Assembly (NCBI RefSeq): GCF_017826695.1
Contig: NZ_JAFFZW010000010.1
Span: 1-64,000 of the forward strand
DNA length: 64,000 bases
Source: Pseudomonas alliivorans
GTDB taxonomy: Bacteria > Pseudomonadota > Gammaproteobacteria > Pseudomonadales > Pseudomonadaceae
Direction: 5' to 3'
Positions 34,476 to 43,176 of the stretch are shown here, piece by piece (positions within the stretch are counted from its first letter, which is position 1; every line of letters begins with the position of its first letter). The notes below the pieces were generated by a model. It was given only the letters and a program-made list of their open reading frames with translations, was not told the DNA's origin and ran no database searches. The position numbers and the translations under genes were made by a program.

Positions 34476-34548
34476 GATCGTGCCCGTCACGTCCGGACGC
34501 GGCGCGTCCCGAGAGGCATTCCCACGCGAAGCGTGAGAAACGGTCATC
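34476..34548. repeat. P. syringae-type intergenic palindromic repeat (diverged)
   Basis: Successive small palindromes: CGTCCGGACG, GGACGC-ggc-GCGTCC and CCACGC-gaa-GCGTG, with the block GAGGCATTCCCACGC between the last two. I recall closely related strings as a common intergenic repeat of P. syringae. The copy looks decayed, since some arms mismatch. Confidence 0.5.
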
Positions 34549-34593
34549 TTCCCTTGTTGATCGTACCGATGTTGGTCGTACCGAACGCTCGAT

Positions 34594-35553
34594 CTAGCGT
34601 GACACCTGGGTCTGGCTCTGGAGCACGGCGTTGAATGATTCGTCGAACACGCTTGCTGCGGGATAGCTTTTGGTCAGTCCGGCACCGTTGAAGAACTCGA
34701 TGGTTTGTTGTGCGCCTGCGACGACGTCAGGGGTGATGGGCACGACGGTGACCTGGGCGCGGGAGAACCAGCGGCTGGCGACTTGCGCGTCGGCCTTGGT
34801 CAGGGCGGACCAGGCACTGGCGTAGATTTCGTTGTGCTGCGGGTCACTTACTGACCAGGCGCGGGCGGCTTGCAGGCGCTGGAGAAAATCGCTGATCTGC
34901 GACCGCTTGTCCCTGATCGAGCGGTCGTTGGCGACAATGAAACTTTGTGCCGGTATCAACCCTTTGGCCGTCGTGATGATGCGTGCGCCCTGACGTTCCT
35001 GCTGGGTGACGTAGGGCTCCCAGGTGGCAATCGCGTCCACCGAGCCGCCTTCCAGCGCGTGGGAGGAATCCAGCGCGCTCAGGTAGCGATAATCCACGGC
35101 ATCGCGAGCGATACCGGCCTTGTCCAGCGCGGTCAGCATCAACTGCTGACTGAACGAGCCTTTCCAGATCGCGACCTTCTTGCCCGCCAGATCGGCCACG
35201 GTTCTGATGGGCGAGTCCTTGCGCACCACAATCGCCACGCCTTCAAGGTTTTGCCGCGAGACACCGATCACCTTGATCGGCGCACCCAGCGCTCCCATGA
35301 ACAGCGCGGGCGAATCGCCCAGCAATCCCACATCCAGACTGCCGACGTTCAAGGCTTCCGCCACAGGCGAGCCTGCCGTGAACTGTTTCCACTCGATGTC
35401 GTACGGCACGTCCTTGAGCACGCCGGCGGCCTCCATCACGGTGCGGGCGCTGTAGCTCTGGTCGCCGACAATGAGATTCGCGGCATGCGCACCGGCCGAC
35501 ACCATAAGCGCCAGGGCCAGGCCCGTTGTCCAGCGGGTGATTGTTTTCGCCAC
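34594..35553 (-). CDS. SsuA-like periplasmic binding protein (second copy)
   Basis: A 319-residue secreted binding protein. A signal peptide (about residues 1-24, ending AGAHAA) is followed by the SsuA pattern AGVLKDVPYDIEWKQFTAGSPVAEALNVGSLDVGLLGDSPALFMGALGAPIKVI and GSVDAIATWEPYV. It shares the LKDVPYDI element with the protein at 29817 but has a different mature sequence, so another ligand is likely. The GTG at 35553 is preceded by GGAGA at six bases. No permease is adjacent. The promoter is probably in the AT-rich stretch near 35620-35680. Confidence 0.86.
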   Translation of the reverse strand: MAKTITRWTTGLALALMVSAGAHAANLIVGDQSYSARTVMEAAGVLKDVPYDIEWKQFTAGSPVAEALNVGSLDVGLLGDSPALFMGALGAPIKVIGVSRQNLEGVAIVVRKDSPIRTVADLAGKKVAIWKGSFSQQLMLTALDKAGIARDAVDYRYLSALDSSHALEGGSVDAIATWEPYVTQQERQGARIITTAKGLIPAQSFIVANDRSIRDKRSQISDFLQRLQAARAWSVSDPQHNEIYASAWSALTKADAQVASRWFSRAQVTVVPITPDVVAGAQQTIEFFNGAGLTKSYPAASVFDESFNAVLQSQTQVSR

Positions 35554-35679
35554 AGGTGCTCTCCACAGGTCATCAACAGATGCGTCTTCACGCAGATGGC
35601 ACGACCCTAACACCCGGCACAAAATTAGCTAAATTCATTTTTGATCTAGCCTAATATGCAAAATAATCAGCTAAAGGTT

Positions 35680-36588
35680 TTACCCCTGACGGTCATCCAG
35701 GTCGATGCCCGAGTCCAGCCGCTCGCGCAGAAACTCGATGAAGGCCTGCACTGGCCGGGAAGCCTGGCGATGCTGCGGATACACCGCTGACAGGGTCAGC
35801 GGCTCCGGGCGCAGATCGTCCAGCACTCGCACCAGACTGCCGTTACGCAAGGCCGCGCCGACAATGAACGTCGGCAGGTACGTGATGCCCAGCCCCGCCA
35901 CCGCCGCATCGCGCAACAGCTCACCATTGTTGACCCGCATCCGCCCGCTGACGCTGAGGTTCAGCGGTTTGCCTGCGCCCTGAAAACGCCATTGCACCTG
36001 ACGACCATGGCCGTACGGCAGGCAGTCGTGGGCGTGCAGGTCCTCAGGTTTTTCCGGCGTGCCGCGCTCGGCCAGATAAGTCGGGCTGGCGCAGTAGACC
36101 CGGTCGATTGTCGCGATGCGCCGGGCGATCAGCGTGGAGTCCTCCAGCACGCCGATGCGCAGCACCAGGTCGTAGCCCTCGCTGAGCAGGTCCACCGGAC
36201 GGTCACTCAGGTCCACTTCGACCGACACATCGCGGTAGCGCTGCAGAAACAGCGGCAGCAGGCAGCCCAGGTGTGCCACGGCAAACGACAGCGGCGCACT
36301 CAGGCGCAGGGTGCCGCGTGGCTCGCTGTTCTGGCCTGTGATGCCCTGCTCCACCTGCTCGACTTCAGCGAGCAGACGCAGGGACGATTCGTAGTAACTC
36401 TGGCCCAGCGGCGTAACGTCCAGCCGCCGCGTCGAGCGGTTAAGCAGGCGTACGCCCAATCGCTCTTCCAATTGCATCAGCCGTCTGCTGACGAACTGCT
36501 TGGACAGTCCCAGCTTGTCGGAAGCTGCCGTGAAGCTGCCCGACTCCATCACTTGGCAAAAGATACGCATGTCTTCAAAAGGGTTCAT
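35680..36588 (-). CDS. LysR-family transcriptional regulator (CrgA-like)
   Basis: A 302-residue LysR-type regulator. The HTH is MRIFCQVMESGSFTAASDKLGLSKQFVSRRLMQLEERLGVRLLNRSTRRLDVT, and the effector domain contains LRLSAPLSFAVAHLG, EGYDLVLRIGVLEDSTLIARRI and CLPYGHG. It belongs to the CrgA-like branch. It lies upstream of the second SsuA-like gene, in the same direction, and diverges from the MscS-like gene at 36704. Its target is not evident. Confidence 0.85.
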   Translation of the reverse strand: MNPFEDMRIFCQVMESGSFTAASDKLGLSKQFVSRRLMQLEERLGVRLLNRSTRRLDVTPLGQSYYESSLRLLAEVEQVEQGITGQNSEPRGTLRLSAPLSFAVAHLGCLLPLFLQRYRDVSVEVDLSDRPVDLLSEGYDLVLRIGVLEDSTLIARRIATIDRVYCASPTYLAERGTPEKPEDLHAHDCLPYGHGRQVQWRFQGAGKPLNLSVSGRMRVNNGELLRDAAVAGLGITYLPTFIVGAALRNGSLVRVLDDLRPEPLTLSAVYPQHRQASRPVQAFIEFLRERLDSGIDLDDRQG

Positions 36589-36703
36589 TGTCACGACCTG
36601 GTTGACAGTTAAACGCTTTATAGCCGCTTTTTTGCATTTCAGCACCTGATTAGTCTGTGTCCACAGGCAAAAGCCCATTCCCAACGTTCTGTGGAGTCAT
36701 CCC

Positions 36704-38131
36704 ATGCATCAGTCATTGAGCCATCCCCTGCTCTGGAGCGCCCTGCTGCTGTTGGCCGATGTGCTGATCTGGCACCTGGCACCGGTGCGTCAGCGGGTGG
36801 CGCAGGTCAGCATTCGGCTGGCGCTGTTTCTGGCGTTCAGCACACTCATCATCAACGCGGGGATCAGTCCGTTGCAGGCCCCGTCCTGGCCGGATGACAG
36901 CGTGATCCAGCTGGGTGCCACGGCCCTGGCGATTCTCTGGTGGGTCTACGCCGCAAGGGTGCTGACCGTGTTGATCGGTCTGGCGCTGATGCACCGTATC
37001 GGACACAGCGGACGCCTGTTGCAGGACGTGATCGGCGCGCTGGTTTTCCTGATTGCCGTGGTAGCGGCCGCAGGCTATGTACTGGAGTTGCCGGTCAAGG
37101 GCCTGCTGGCAACGTCAGGGGCGATGGCGATTATCGTCGGTCTGGCGTTGCAGAGCACACTGAGCGACGTGTTTTCCGGGATCGTGCTCAACGCCACCAA
37201 GCCTTATCAAGTGGACGATCTGGTGTCGATCGACGGCGTCGAGGGCAAGGTGCTCGACATCGACTGGCGCGCCACACATCTGCTGACTCACGCAGGCAGC
37301 ACCGCCGTAGTGCCCAATTCGGTGGCGGCCAAGGCCAAGATCGTCAACCTCAGTCGCCCGACCAACATGCACGGCGTTTCGATCAGCATCCAGGTACCGA
37401 CCCACATACGTCCGCGCCGGGTGCTCGACGCTCTGGAACGCACCCTGCAGGGCAGCAGCAGCCTGTTGCTGAGCCCTGCGCCAAAGGCCGTACTGCATGC
37501 GTCGGGGGACAGCATGTCGGAATACGTGGCCAGTGGTTTCATCGCCGACTTGAGTAAAAAAGGCGAAGTGCGCAACCAATTGTTCGACCTCGCCCACCGA
37601 CACCTGGAAGCCGCCGGGATCGTTCGCCAGCCCGACGCCGTCGTCGAGCCAGCTTCCCGGGCCCGTGCGCTGCTGGAAGAAGTGAAAGTGTTCCGTTCGC
37701 TCAGCGAGGAGGAGCGTGATCAGTTGGCACAACACATGACCGCTCAGCAGTACTCCGCAGGCCAGGTGGTGCTGGACCTGAACGAGGTGCCCGACGGCCT
37801 GTTCGTGATCGCCACCGGTGTGATCAGTGCGGCCGTGGTCAATGGCGAGCAACGCGTCGAAGCCGGTCGCATGGGGCCGAGCGAAGTGTTGGGCGAACAG
37901 GGCCTGTTGGACGACACGCCGTCCGAAGCCTGTTTCACCGCGCTGACTTCCAGCATCGTCTATCGCATCGACAAGGACATCGCCCGCGCCTGCATGGCGC
38001 AATCCAGCCAGGTCAATACGGCCCTGCACAAGCTGCAGGCGGTACGTCAGAAGAACAGCCACTCGATCCTGCTGGCCCGCCCGCCGCAGGTCAGAAAGGG
38101 CGGCTTCCTCGGCTGGTTGCAAAGCCGTTGA
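36704..38131 (+). CDS. MscS-family channel with C-terminal cyclic-nucleotide-binding domain
   Basis: A 475-residue inner-membrane protein. About four or five helices lead into the MscS pore and beta domain (about 95-270; GYVLELPVKGLLATSGAMAIIVGLALQSTLSDVFSGIVLNATKPYQVDDLVSIDGVEGKV). A cNMP-binding/Crp-type domain (about 345-460; VFRSLSEEERDQLAQHM, VPDGLFVIATGVISAAV, GPSEVLGEQGLLDDTPSEACFTALTSS) follows. It is a bacterial cyclic-nucleotide-gated-type member of the MscS superfamily; some members gate with cAMP rather than tension. The PBC arginine position reads SEACFTA rather than a clear RxA, so ligand binding is uncertain. Confidence 0.86.
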   Translation: MHQSLSHPLLWSALLLLADVLIWHLAPVRQRVAQVSIRLALFLAFSTLIINAGISPLQAPSWPDDSVIQLGATALAILWWVYAARVLTVLIGLALMHRIGHSGRLLQDVIGALVFLIAVVAAAGYVLELPVKGLLATSGAMAIIVGLALQSTLSDVFSGIVLNATKPYQVDDLVSIDGVEGKVLDIDWRATHLLTHAGSTAVVPNSVAAKAKIVNLSRPTNMHGVSISIQVPTHIRPRRVLDALERTLQGSSSLLLSPAPKAVLHASGDSMSEYVASGFIADLSKKGEVRNQLFDLAHRHLEAAGIVRQPDAVVEPASRARALLEEVKVFRSLSEEERDQLAQHMTAQQYSAGQVVLDLNEVPDGLFVIATGVISAAVVNGEQRVEAGRMGPSEVLGEQGLLDDTPSEACFTALTSSIVYRIDKDIARACMAQSSQVNTALHKLQAVRQKNSHSILLARPPQVRKGGFLGWLQSR

Positions 38132-38291
38132 GATGCCCGTGGCAGAGCTGTCGCGCAATCAGTTAGCCACCATCCGGAAGACCCGGAATTAACAACGATT
38201 AACTCGTCAGTACGGCTCGCGGAAATCAAGAATAGCGGCCTCTGCGCAAATTCTTGCCCATGGAAAGCTCATCCCACCACGGACATTTGCC

Positions 38292-38729
38292 ATGACCCAC
38301 TATTCAAGTTTTGCCTGCAAGCTTTGCCCTGATGCGCTGCACAGCGAGAAAACCGTCCGCAACAGCGGTGGGTTGTCCCCCTGGCGAGAACGTCTGGCCA
38401 AGCAACTGATTCGTGACAACCTGAGTGAAAACATCGAAGTGGCCGAGTTGGCTCGGGCCTGCGCCCTGTCGCGCAGTTACTTCTCCCGCGCCTTCAAATG
38501 CAGCACCGGACTGTCGCCTCAGGAGTGGATCCGCGAGCAGCGTCTGGCCCGCGCCAAATGCCTGATTCAACACACCGCCATGAGCCTGACCCAGATCAGT
38601 CAGGAATGCGGGTTCTGTGATCAATCGCATTTTTCGCATATCTTCTCCCGCGCCGAAGGCATCAACCCCTTCACGTGGCGCGGCCATGCGAGAAATGCAG
38701 GTCAGGGTGAAGGGATGTCAGCGTCGTGA
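38292..38729 (+). CDS. Small AraC-type HTH regulator
   Basis: A 145-residue protein consisting of little more than an AraC DNA-binding domain (about 33-133). HTH 1 is VAELARACALSRSYFSRAFKCSTGLSPQEWIREQRL and HTH 2 is LTQISQECGFCDQSHFSHIFSRAEGINPFTWR. The N-terminal 30 residues contain a CxxC (CKLCPD) that could sense redox or metal, but no ligand-binding domain. It precedes the STAND regulator at 38793 by 63 bases, in the same direction. Confidence 0.82.
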   Translation: MTHYSSFACKLCPDALHSEKTVRNSGGLSPWRERLAKQLIRDNLSENIEVAELARACALSRSYFSRAFKCSTGLSPQEWIREQRLARAKCLIQHTAMSLTQISQECGFCDQSHFSHIFSRAEGINPFTWRGHARNAGQGEGMSAS

Positions 38730-38792
38730 CTGGCAGCCGTTAAGCTACGCTGCACGCAGACGTCCCCAATCCCTCTGAACTGGAAAAGACCG

Positions 38793-41564
38793 TTGACCGT
38801 TCTCAACGAGCAGGCCATGCGTTTCGGCCCTTATCGCATCTATCCGCAACAGCGTCTGGTGCTGGAAGCCGATAGACCGCTGCGGCTGGGCAAGCGCGCC
38901 GTGGACATCCTGCTGGTGCTGCTGGAACACGCCGGAAAGGTGGTCAGCAAGCAGCACCTGATAAACCGGGTCTGGCCCAGAACCGTGGTCGAAGACGGCA
39001 ACCTGCGTGTGCACATGGCTGCCTTGCGCAAGGCGCTTGGCGATGGTCAGGCAGGGCAACGCTACATCGTGACAGTGGCGCAACGCGGTTACAGCTTTGT
39101 CGCCCCGTTTACCCTGGAACATAGCGAAAACACGCCGGATGCCTGGATGAATACCCCGCCCCATCACAATCTGCCCATGCGGCGCGCACGCATGCTGGGC
39201 CGGGAAGCACTGGTCGAACGCCTGGTCAGCCAGTTGCAGCAGCACCGATTCATTTCTCTGGTCGGCCCCGGCGGAATCGGCAAGACCACCACCGCCCTGC
39301 GCGTTGCCGAACAGTTGATCGACCGCTATCACGACGGCATCCGTCTGCTCGATCTGGCACCGCTGACCGATCCTGCGGTAATCGTCCCGCACCTGGCGTC
39401 ACTGCTGGAACTGTCGTTGCCCGACGACCGCCCCGTCAATCACATGGCTGCGTATCTGCGCGAGCGACACATGCTGCTGGTGATCGACAACTGCGAACAC
39501 ATGATTGATGCCATCGCGCAACTCAGTGAACACATCCTGCGCAGCGCGCCGCACGTGCATATCCTGACCACCAGTCGCGAGCCTTTGAGGGCTGAAGGCG
39601 AATTCGTGCAACGGGTGGATGCGCTGGATTGCCCGCCGCCGGACAGCGATCGCGCTTGCGCCATGGGCTTCGCGGCCCTGCAACTGTTTGTCGAGCGGGC
39701 CATGGCCAGTCATGAACAGTTCGAACTGACCGATGAAAACCTGCCGCTGGCCATCGAGCTGTGTCAGCGACTGGACGGTATCCCGCTGGCCATCGAGCTT
39801 GCTGCGGCGCAAGTCGGAAACCTGCGCCTGAGCGGCGTTCTGGAGCATTTGCAGCAGAGCTGCCGGGAGCATTGCGACGACCCGTCCGACGCGATGACCC
39901 GCCACCAGACGCTGCGCACCACGCTGGACTGGAGCTACCAGATGCTCAGCGTGTGCGAACAGAACTGTCTGCAGCGACTGGGGATCTTCAAGGGCCGTTT
40001 CTCGCTGGAGTCGGCCGCCGCAGTGATCACCGATCAGCCAGTGGCGACCTACGAAGTGTTCAACGCCATCACGCAACTGGTGGCCAAATCCCTGCTGAAC
40101 GTGGAAGTCGGTGATGACGAGGTGTTCTATCACCTGCTCGACACCACGCGCCGTTATGCGCTGGAAAAACTGCGCATTCACCATGAGCTGCCTGCCACGC
40201 AGGAGCGGCACGCGCGACGCTGTCTGGCCATCATGGAGCAGGCTCGACTGGACTGGGAAAAGGTTTCCACCGCACAGTGGATCGAACGTTACAGCCGCAA
40301 CCTAGAAGACATTCGGTCTGCGCTGGCCTGGGGATTGAACACAGACGCGCCGCAGATCGTTGCCATTCGCCTGGTGGCTCAGTCGGCACCGCTCTGGCAG
40401 GAACTGTCTCTGCTCAAGGAGCACGGCCATTACGTGCGCAGGGCGTTGAGACTGCTGGACGCCAATCCCCTGCCCTGCCTGGACTTGAAAATGGTCCTGA
40501 AACTGGCGCAGGGCAATTTTTCCTACCACACCGTTGGCGGTACGCCGGAAACGGTGGAGGCGTTCAGCACTGCGCAGGTGCTGGCAGAGCAGTCGGGCGA
40601 TCTGGCCGGTCAATTGCAGGCGATTTCCGGTCTGGTGGCTGTCAACCTGTGCAATGGTCACTACCCGCAAACGATTGAACAGAGCCGCCAGTTCAACCGC
40701 CTGGGGTTCGACACCAATGAGGCGTTGCGTTTGAGCGCGCAACGCCTGCGTGCACTGGCGCTGCATTACAACGGCGACCAGCGACAGGCCAGGCGAGACG
40801 CCGAACAGGTCATCCAGCACATGGCGCATAACGGCCATCTGAACCGCTTTACCCAGGGCTTCGGCATTCAGTACGACCTGAGCGTCGCGTCCCTGACCTT
40901 GCTGGCGCGCATTCTCTGGATGCAGGGTCTGCCTGAGCAGGCCGCACGCACGGCCACTCAAGCACTGGAGATTGCGTTACAGATCAACCACGGCGCGTCC
41001 ATCTGCTACAGCCTGGCTGTGGCCGGTTGCGCCATCGCGTTCTACAACGGTGATCTCCAGGTCGCAGGCGAGAGGGTGAAACTGTTGCAGGAACAGGCCC
41101 AGAAACACTCGGTCCTGCTGTTCCATCGCTGGGCGGGCTTTTACGAGCAATTGTTGAGCGAGTCCGCTACGCCAGACGACCGGCCTCAGGGCTCAGGCCT
41201 GATTCGGGACATTATGGTCACACTGCGCCCCGGTCTGTTGGACCTGGCGTTGGTGGAGCGGGCTCAAGCGGGTCTGGCAGGCTGGTGCACAGCGGAGATG
41301 CTGCGGTGCCGAGCCGAAACCGTGCAGGCGTATGACGAGGACGGCGCCGAGGCGCTGCTGATCCAGGCGCTGGAAGTGGCGCGCGCTCAGCACGCGCTGG
41401 CGTGGGAATTGCGCAGTGCGACATCACTGGCGGGGCTTTGGCAGCGCCAGGGCAAGGGGCAGCAGGCACGGATTCTGCTCGCGCCGGTTCATGCCCGCTT
41501 CAGCGAAGGATTTGCTACGCCGGACCTGCTGGCGGCACGCGCGCTACTCGACCGCTTGCACTGA
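38793..41564 (+). CDS. Winged-helix STAND ATPase regulator with TPR-like C-terminus
   Basis: A 923-residue regulator. An OmpR-type winged HTH (residues about 9-105; RFGPYRIYPQQRLVLEADRPLRLGKRAVDILLVLLEHAGKVV, QRGYSFVAP) is fused to a STAND/AAA NTPase with P-loop GPGGIGKTT (158-166) and Walker B LLVIDNCE (228-235). Helical TPR-like repeats follow, from about 480 to the end. Such proteins couple ligand-driven ATPase oligomerisation to transcription. The TTG at 38793 has GGAA upstream; an ATG at 38817 would start directly on MRFGPYR. Its 3' end overlaps the convergent paralogue by 21 bases. Target and ligand are unknown. Confidence 0.83.
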   Translation: MTVLNEQAMRFGPYRIYPQQRLVLEADRPLRLGKRAVDILLVLLEHAGKVVSKQHLINRVWPRTVVEDGNLRVHMAALRKALGDGQAGQRYIVTVAQRGYSFVAPFTLEHSENTPDAWMNTPPHHNLPMRRARMLGREALVERLVSQLQQHRFISLVGPGGIGKTTTALRVAEQLIDRYHDGIRLLDLAPLTDPAVIVPHLASLLELSLPDDRPVNHMAAYLRERHMLLVIDNCEHMIDAIAQLSEHILRSAPHVHILTTSREPLRAEGEFVQRVDALDCPPPDSDRACAMGFAALQLFVERAMASHEQFELTDENLPLAIELCQRLDGIPLAIELAAAQVGNLRLSGVLEHLQQSCREHCDDPSDAMTRHQTLRTTLDWSYQMLSVCEQNCLQRLGIFKGRFSLESAAAVITDQPVATYEVFNAITQLVAKSLLNVEVGDDEVFYHLLDTTRRYALEKLRIHHELPATQERHARRCLAIMEQARLDWEKVSTAQWIERYSRNLEDIRSALAWGLNTDAPQIVAIRLVAQSAPLWQELSLLKEHGHYVRRALRLLDANPLPCLDLKMVLKLAQGNFSYHTVGGTPETVEAFSTAQVLAEQSGDLAGQLQAISGLVAVNLCNGHYPQTIEQSRQFNRLGFDTNEALRLSAQRLRALALHYNGDQRQARRDAEQVIQHMAHNGHLNRFTQGFGIQYDLSVASLTLLARILWMQGLPEQAARTATQALEIALQINHGASICYSLAVAGCAIAFYNGDLQVAGERVKLLQEQAQKHSVLLFHRWAGFYEQLLSESATPDDRPQGSGLIRDIMVTLRPGLLDLALVERAQAGLAGWCTAEMLRCRAETVQAYDEDGAEALLIQALEVARAQHALAWELRSATSLAGLWQRQGKGQQARILLAPVHARFSEGFATPDLLAARALLDRLH

Positions 41565-43052
41565 CTTCGCCATGAAGCGCTGCAGGCTGACGTGACGGGC
41601 GTGGCGCGCCGTGAACGTTTGAAGTTCACCAGCATCTTCGAGCTTTTCCAGCCCATACAGGCGGGTGGTGTGCGCAAGACGGTAACGCGACACGCCGACG
41701 CCAGGCACACTCGATAGCCAGGAGTGACGCTCCAGCTGGACAAGTGCCTCCCACACCGAGTGCGCGTCCAGCCCGTCACACCCGATCACATCCACTGCGG
41801 ATTCGCTCGTGAAGGCTTTGTCGAAGACAGCCAGGCGACGCAGCACTGCCTGCTCGCGCAGGCTCAGGCATTGATGACTCCAGTCAAGCGAAGCCCTGAG
41901 CGACTGATGACGTGGGACGGCCGTACGGCGCCCCTGCGTCAGCCACTGAAAACATTGATCCAGACGCGCGTGCAAGCCGACCAGCGCAAAGGCGTTGATC
42001 TGCACTGCCGCAAGTTCCAGCGCCAAGGGCACACCATCGAGCTTGCGACAGAGCTCGCCCATGACCTTCATGTCACGGTCCCGCAGGACCAGACCCTGCT
42101 GGCAGGCCTGGGCGCGACTGACGAACAATTGCACCGCTGGATACGCAAGGCCCTGCTCGACACTGAGCTGCGCGGATGCAGGCGGAACGGTCAACGGTTC
42201 CAGTGGAAACAGTCGCTCGTCCTGCAGATCCAGCGGTCGTCGACTGGTCGCCAGAACGGCGAGCTCCCCGGACTGCGTCAACAGCGCGCCGACCCACTGC
42301 CGACAGGCATCGTCGATCGTTTCGCAATTGTCGGCAATCAAGAGACGACGCCCCTGCGCCAGTTCGGCGGTCAGGCTCGACAGGCACGGCTCCCCGTCCC
42401 GCTGCAAGAGACCGGCCAGGCAGACCGCCAGCGCCTGCTCATTGTCCACCACAGAGAAATCGATGACACACACACCATCCTGATAGCGCGACACCAGACG
42501 CTCAGCCACGCGGCAGGCCACGGTCGATTTGCCGATTCCACCCGCCCCCGTCAGCGTGATGAAGCGTTTTGCAGGCAGTTGCCGCACCAGCTTGCCCACC
42601 ACCTCATCGCGCCCCACGACATGAGTGAGACGCACAGGCAGATTGTTGGGAGCGCAGGCCGGCTCGGGCCTTTCTGACTTCGCGGCCCTGTGAACAGGCG
42701 CCACGAATCGATATCCGCGCTGCGGCAGCGTCTCGATGTAACGCTGCCCGTCATCGAGCGCGCGGCGCAAGGCTGCAATCTGCACCCGCAGGTTGATCTC
42801 TTCGACGAAGGAATCGGGCCAGACCTGCGCGATCAGGGCCTCCTTCTCTACCGCGCTACCTGCGCGCTCTATCAGGACCAGCAGGATATCCAGTGCTCGC
42901 CCACCCAGACGCAACGGTTCACCCTCGCGCAAAATCTGGCGCTGGCGCACATGGAATACGTAGGGACCGAACCGCAGCACCTCATCCCGTGGGGACGTTT
43001 CCGGTAGGTTCGATGTGTCTGGCTGGCTGAAACGCCTGGGCTGGCAGTCCAT
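41544..43052 (-). CDS. Winged-helix STAND ATPase regulator lacking the TPR region
   Basis: A 502-residue paralogue of the protein at 38793. The OmpR-type winged HTH (about 26-118; LRFGPYVFHVRQRQILREGEPLRLGGRALDILLVL, QRGYRFVAPV), P-loop GAGGIGKST (169-177), Walker B LLIADNCE and the LCRKLDGVPLALELAA segment align with it. It stops where the other continues into TPR repeats. There is no disrupted TPR sequence downstream; that DNA is the other gene read from the opposite strand. So it looks like a natural short form or an old deletion. Confidence 0.83.
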   Translation of the reverse strand: MDCQPRRFSQPDTSNLPETSPRDEVLRFGPYVFHVRQRQILREGEPLRLGGRALDILLVLIERAGSAVEKEALIAQVWPDSFVEEINLRVQIAALRRALDDGQRYIETLPQRGYRFVAPVHRAAKSERPEPACAPNNLPVRLTHVVGRDEVVGKLVRQLPAKRFITLTGAGGIGKSTVACRVAERLVSRYQDGVCVIDFSVVDNEQALAVCLAGLLQRDGEPCLSSLTAELAQGRRLLIADNCETIDDACRQWVGALLTQSGELAVLATSRRPLDLQDERLFPLEPLTVPPASAQLSVEQGLAYPAVQLFVSRAQACQQGLVLRDRDMKVMGELCRKLDGVPLALELAAVQINAFALVGLHARLDQCFQWLTQGRRTAVPRHQSLRASLDWSHQCLSLREQAVLRRLAVFDKAFTSESAVDVIGCDGLDAHSVWEALVQLERHSWLSSVPGVGVSRYRLAHTTRLYGLEKLEDAGELQTFTARHARHVSLQRFMAKSVQAVE

Positions 43053-43176
43053 TGCATCACCTTGCTGAATAGATCCTATTCATCTTGGCAGGCAATGAAG
43101 ATGGAACAAGTTGCACGGGGGGAGTCACACGGTCAATGCGATGCCAGATACGGACACCCCCGCAACTCACCCGAAA

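Larger units (their letters stand above)
34291..34593. other. Non-coding gap holding two repeat elements
   Basis: This 303-base gap lies between the molybdoenzyme start and the end of the second SsuA-like gene, both read leftward. It carries a REP-like core (34374-34411) and a second palindromic repeat (34476-34548). I see no credible gene. It must also contain the promoter of the molybdoenzyme gene. Confidence 0.7.

Noticed and set aside
41544..43052. Short STAND regulator as a frameshifted pseudogene
   Set aside because: The frame is intact with a normal stop, and the DNA beyond is coding for the other gene on the opposite strand; no decayed TPR sequence is visible.
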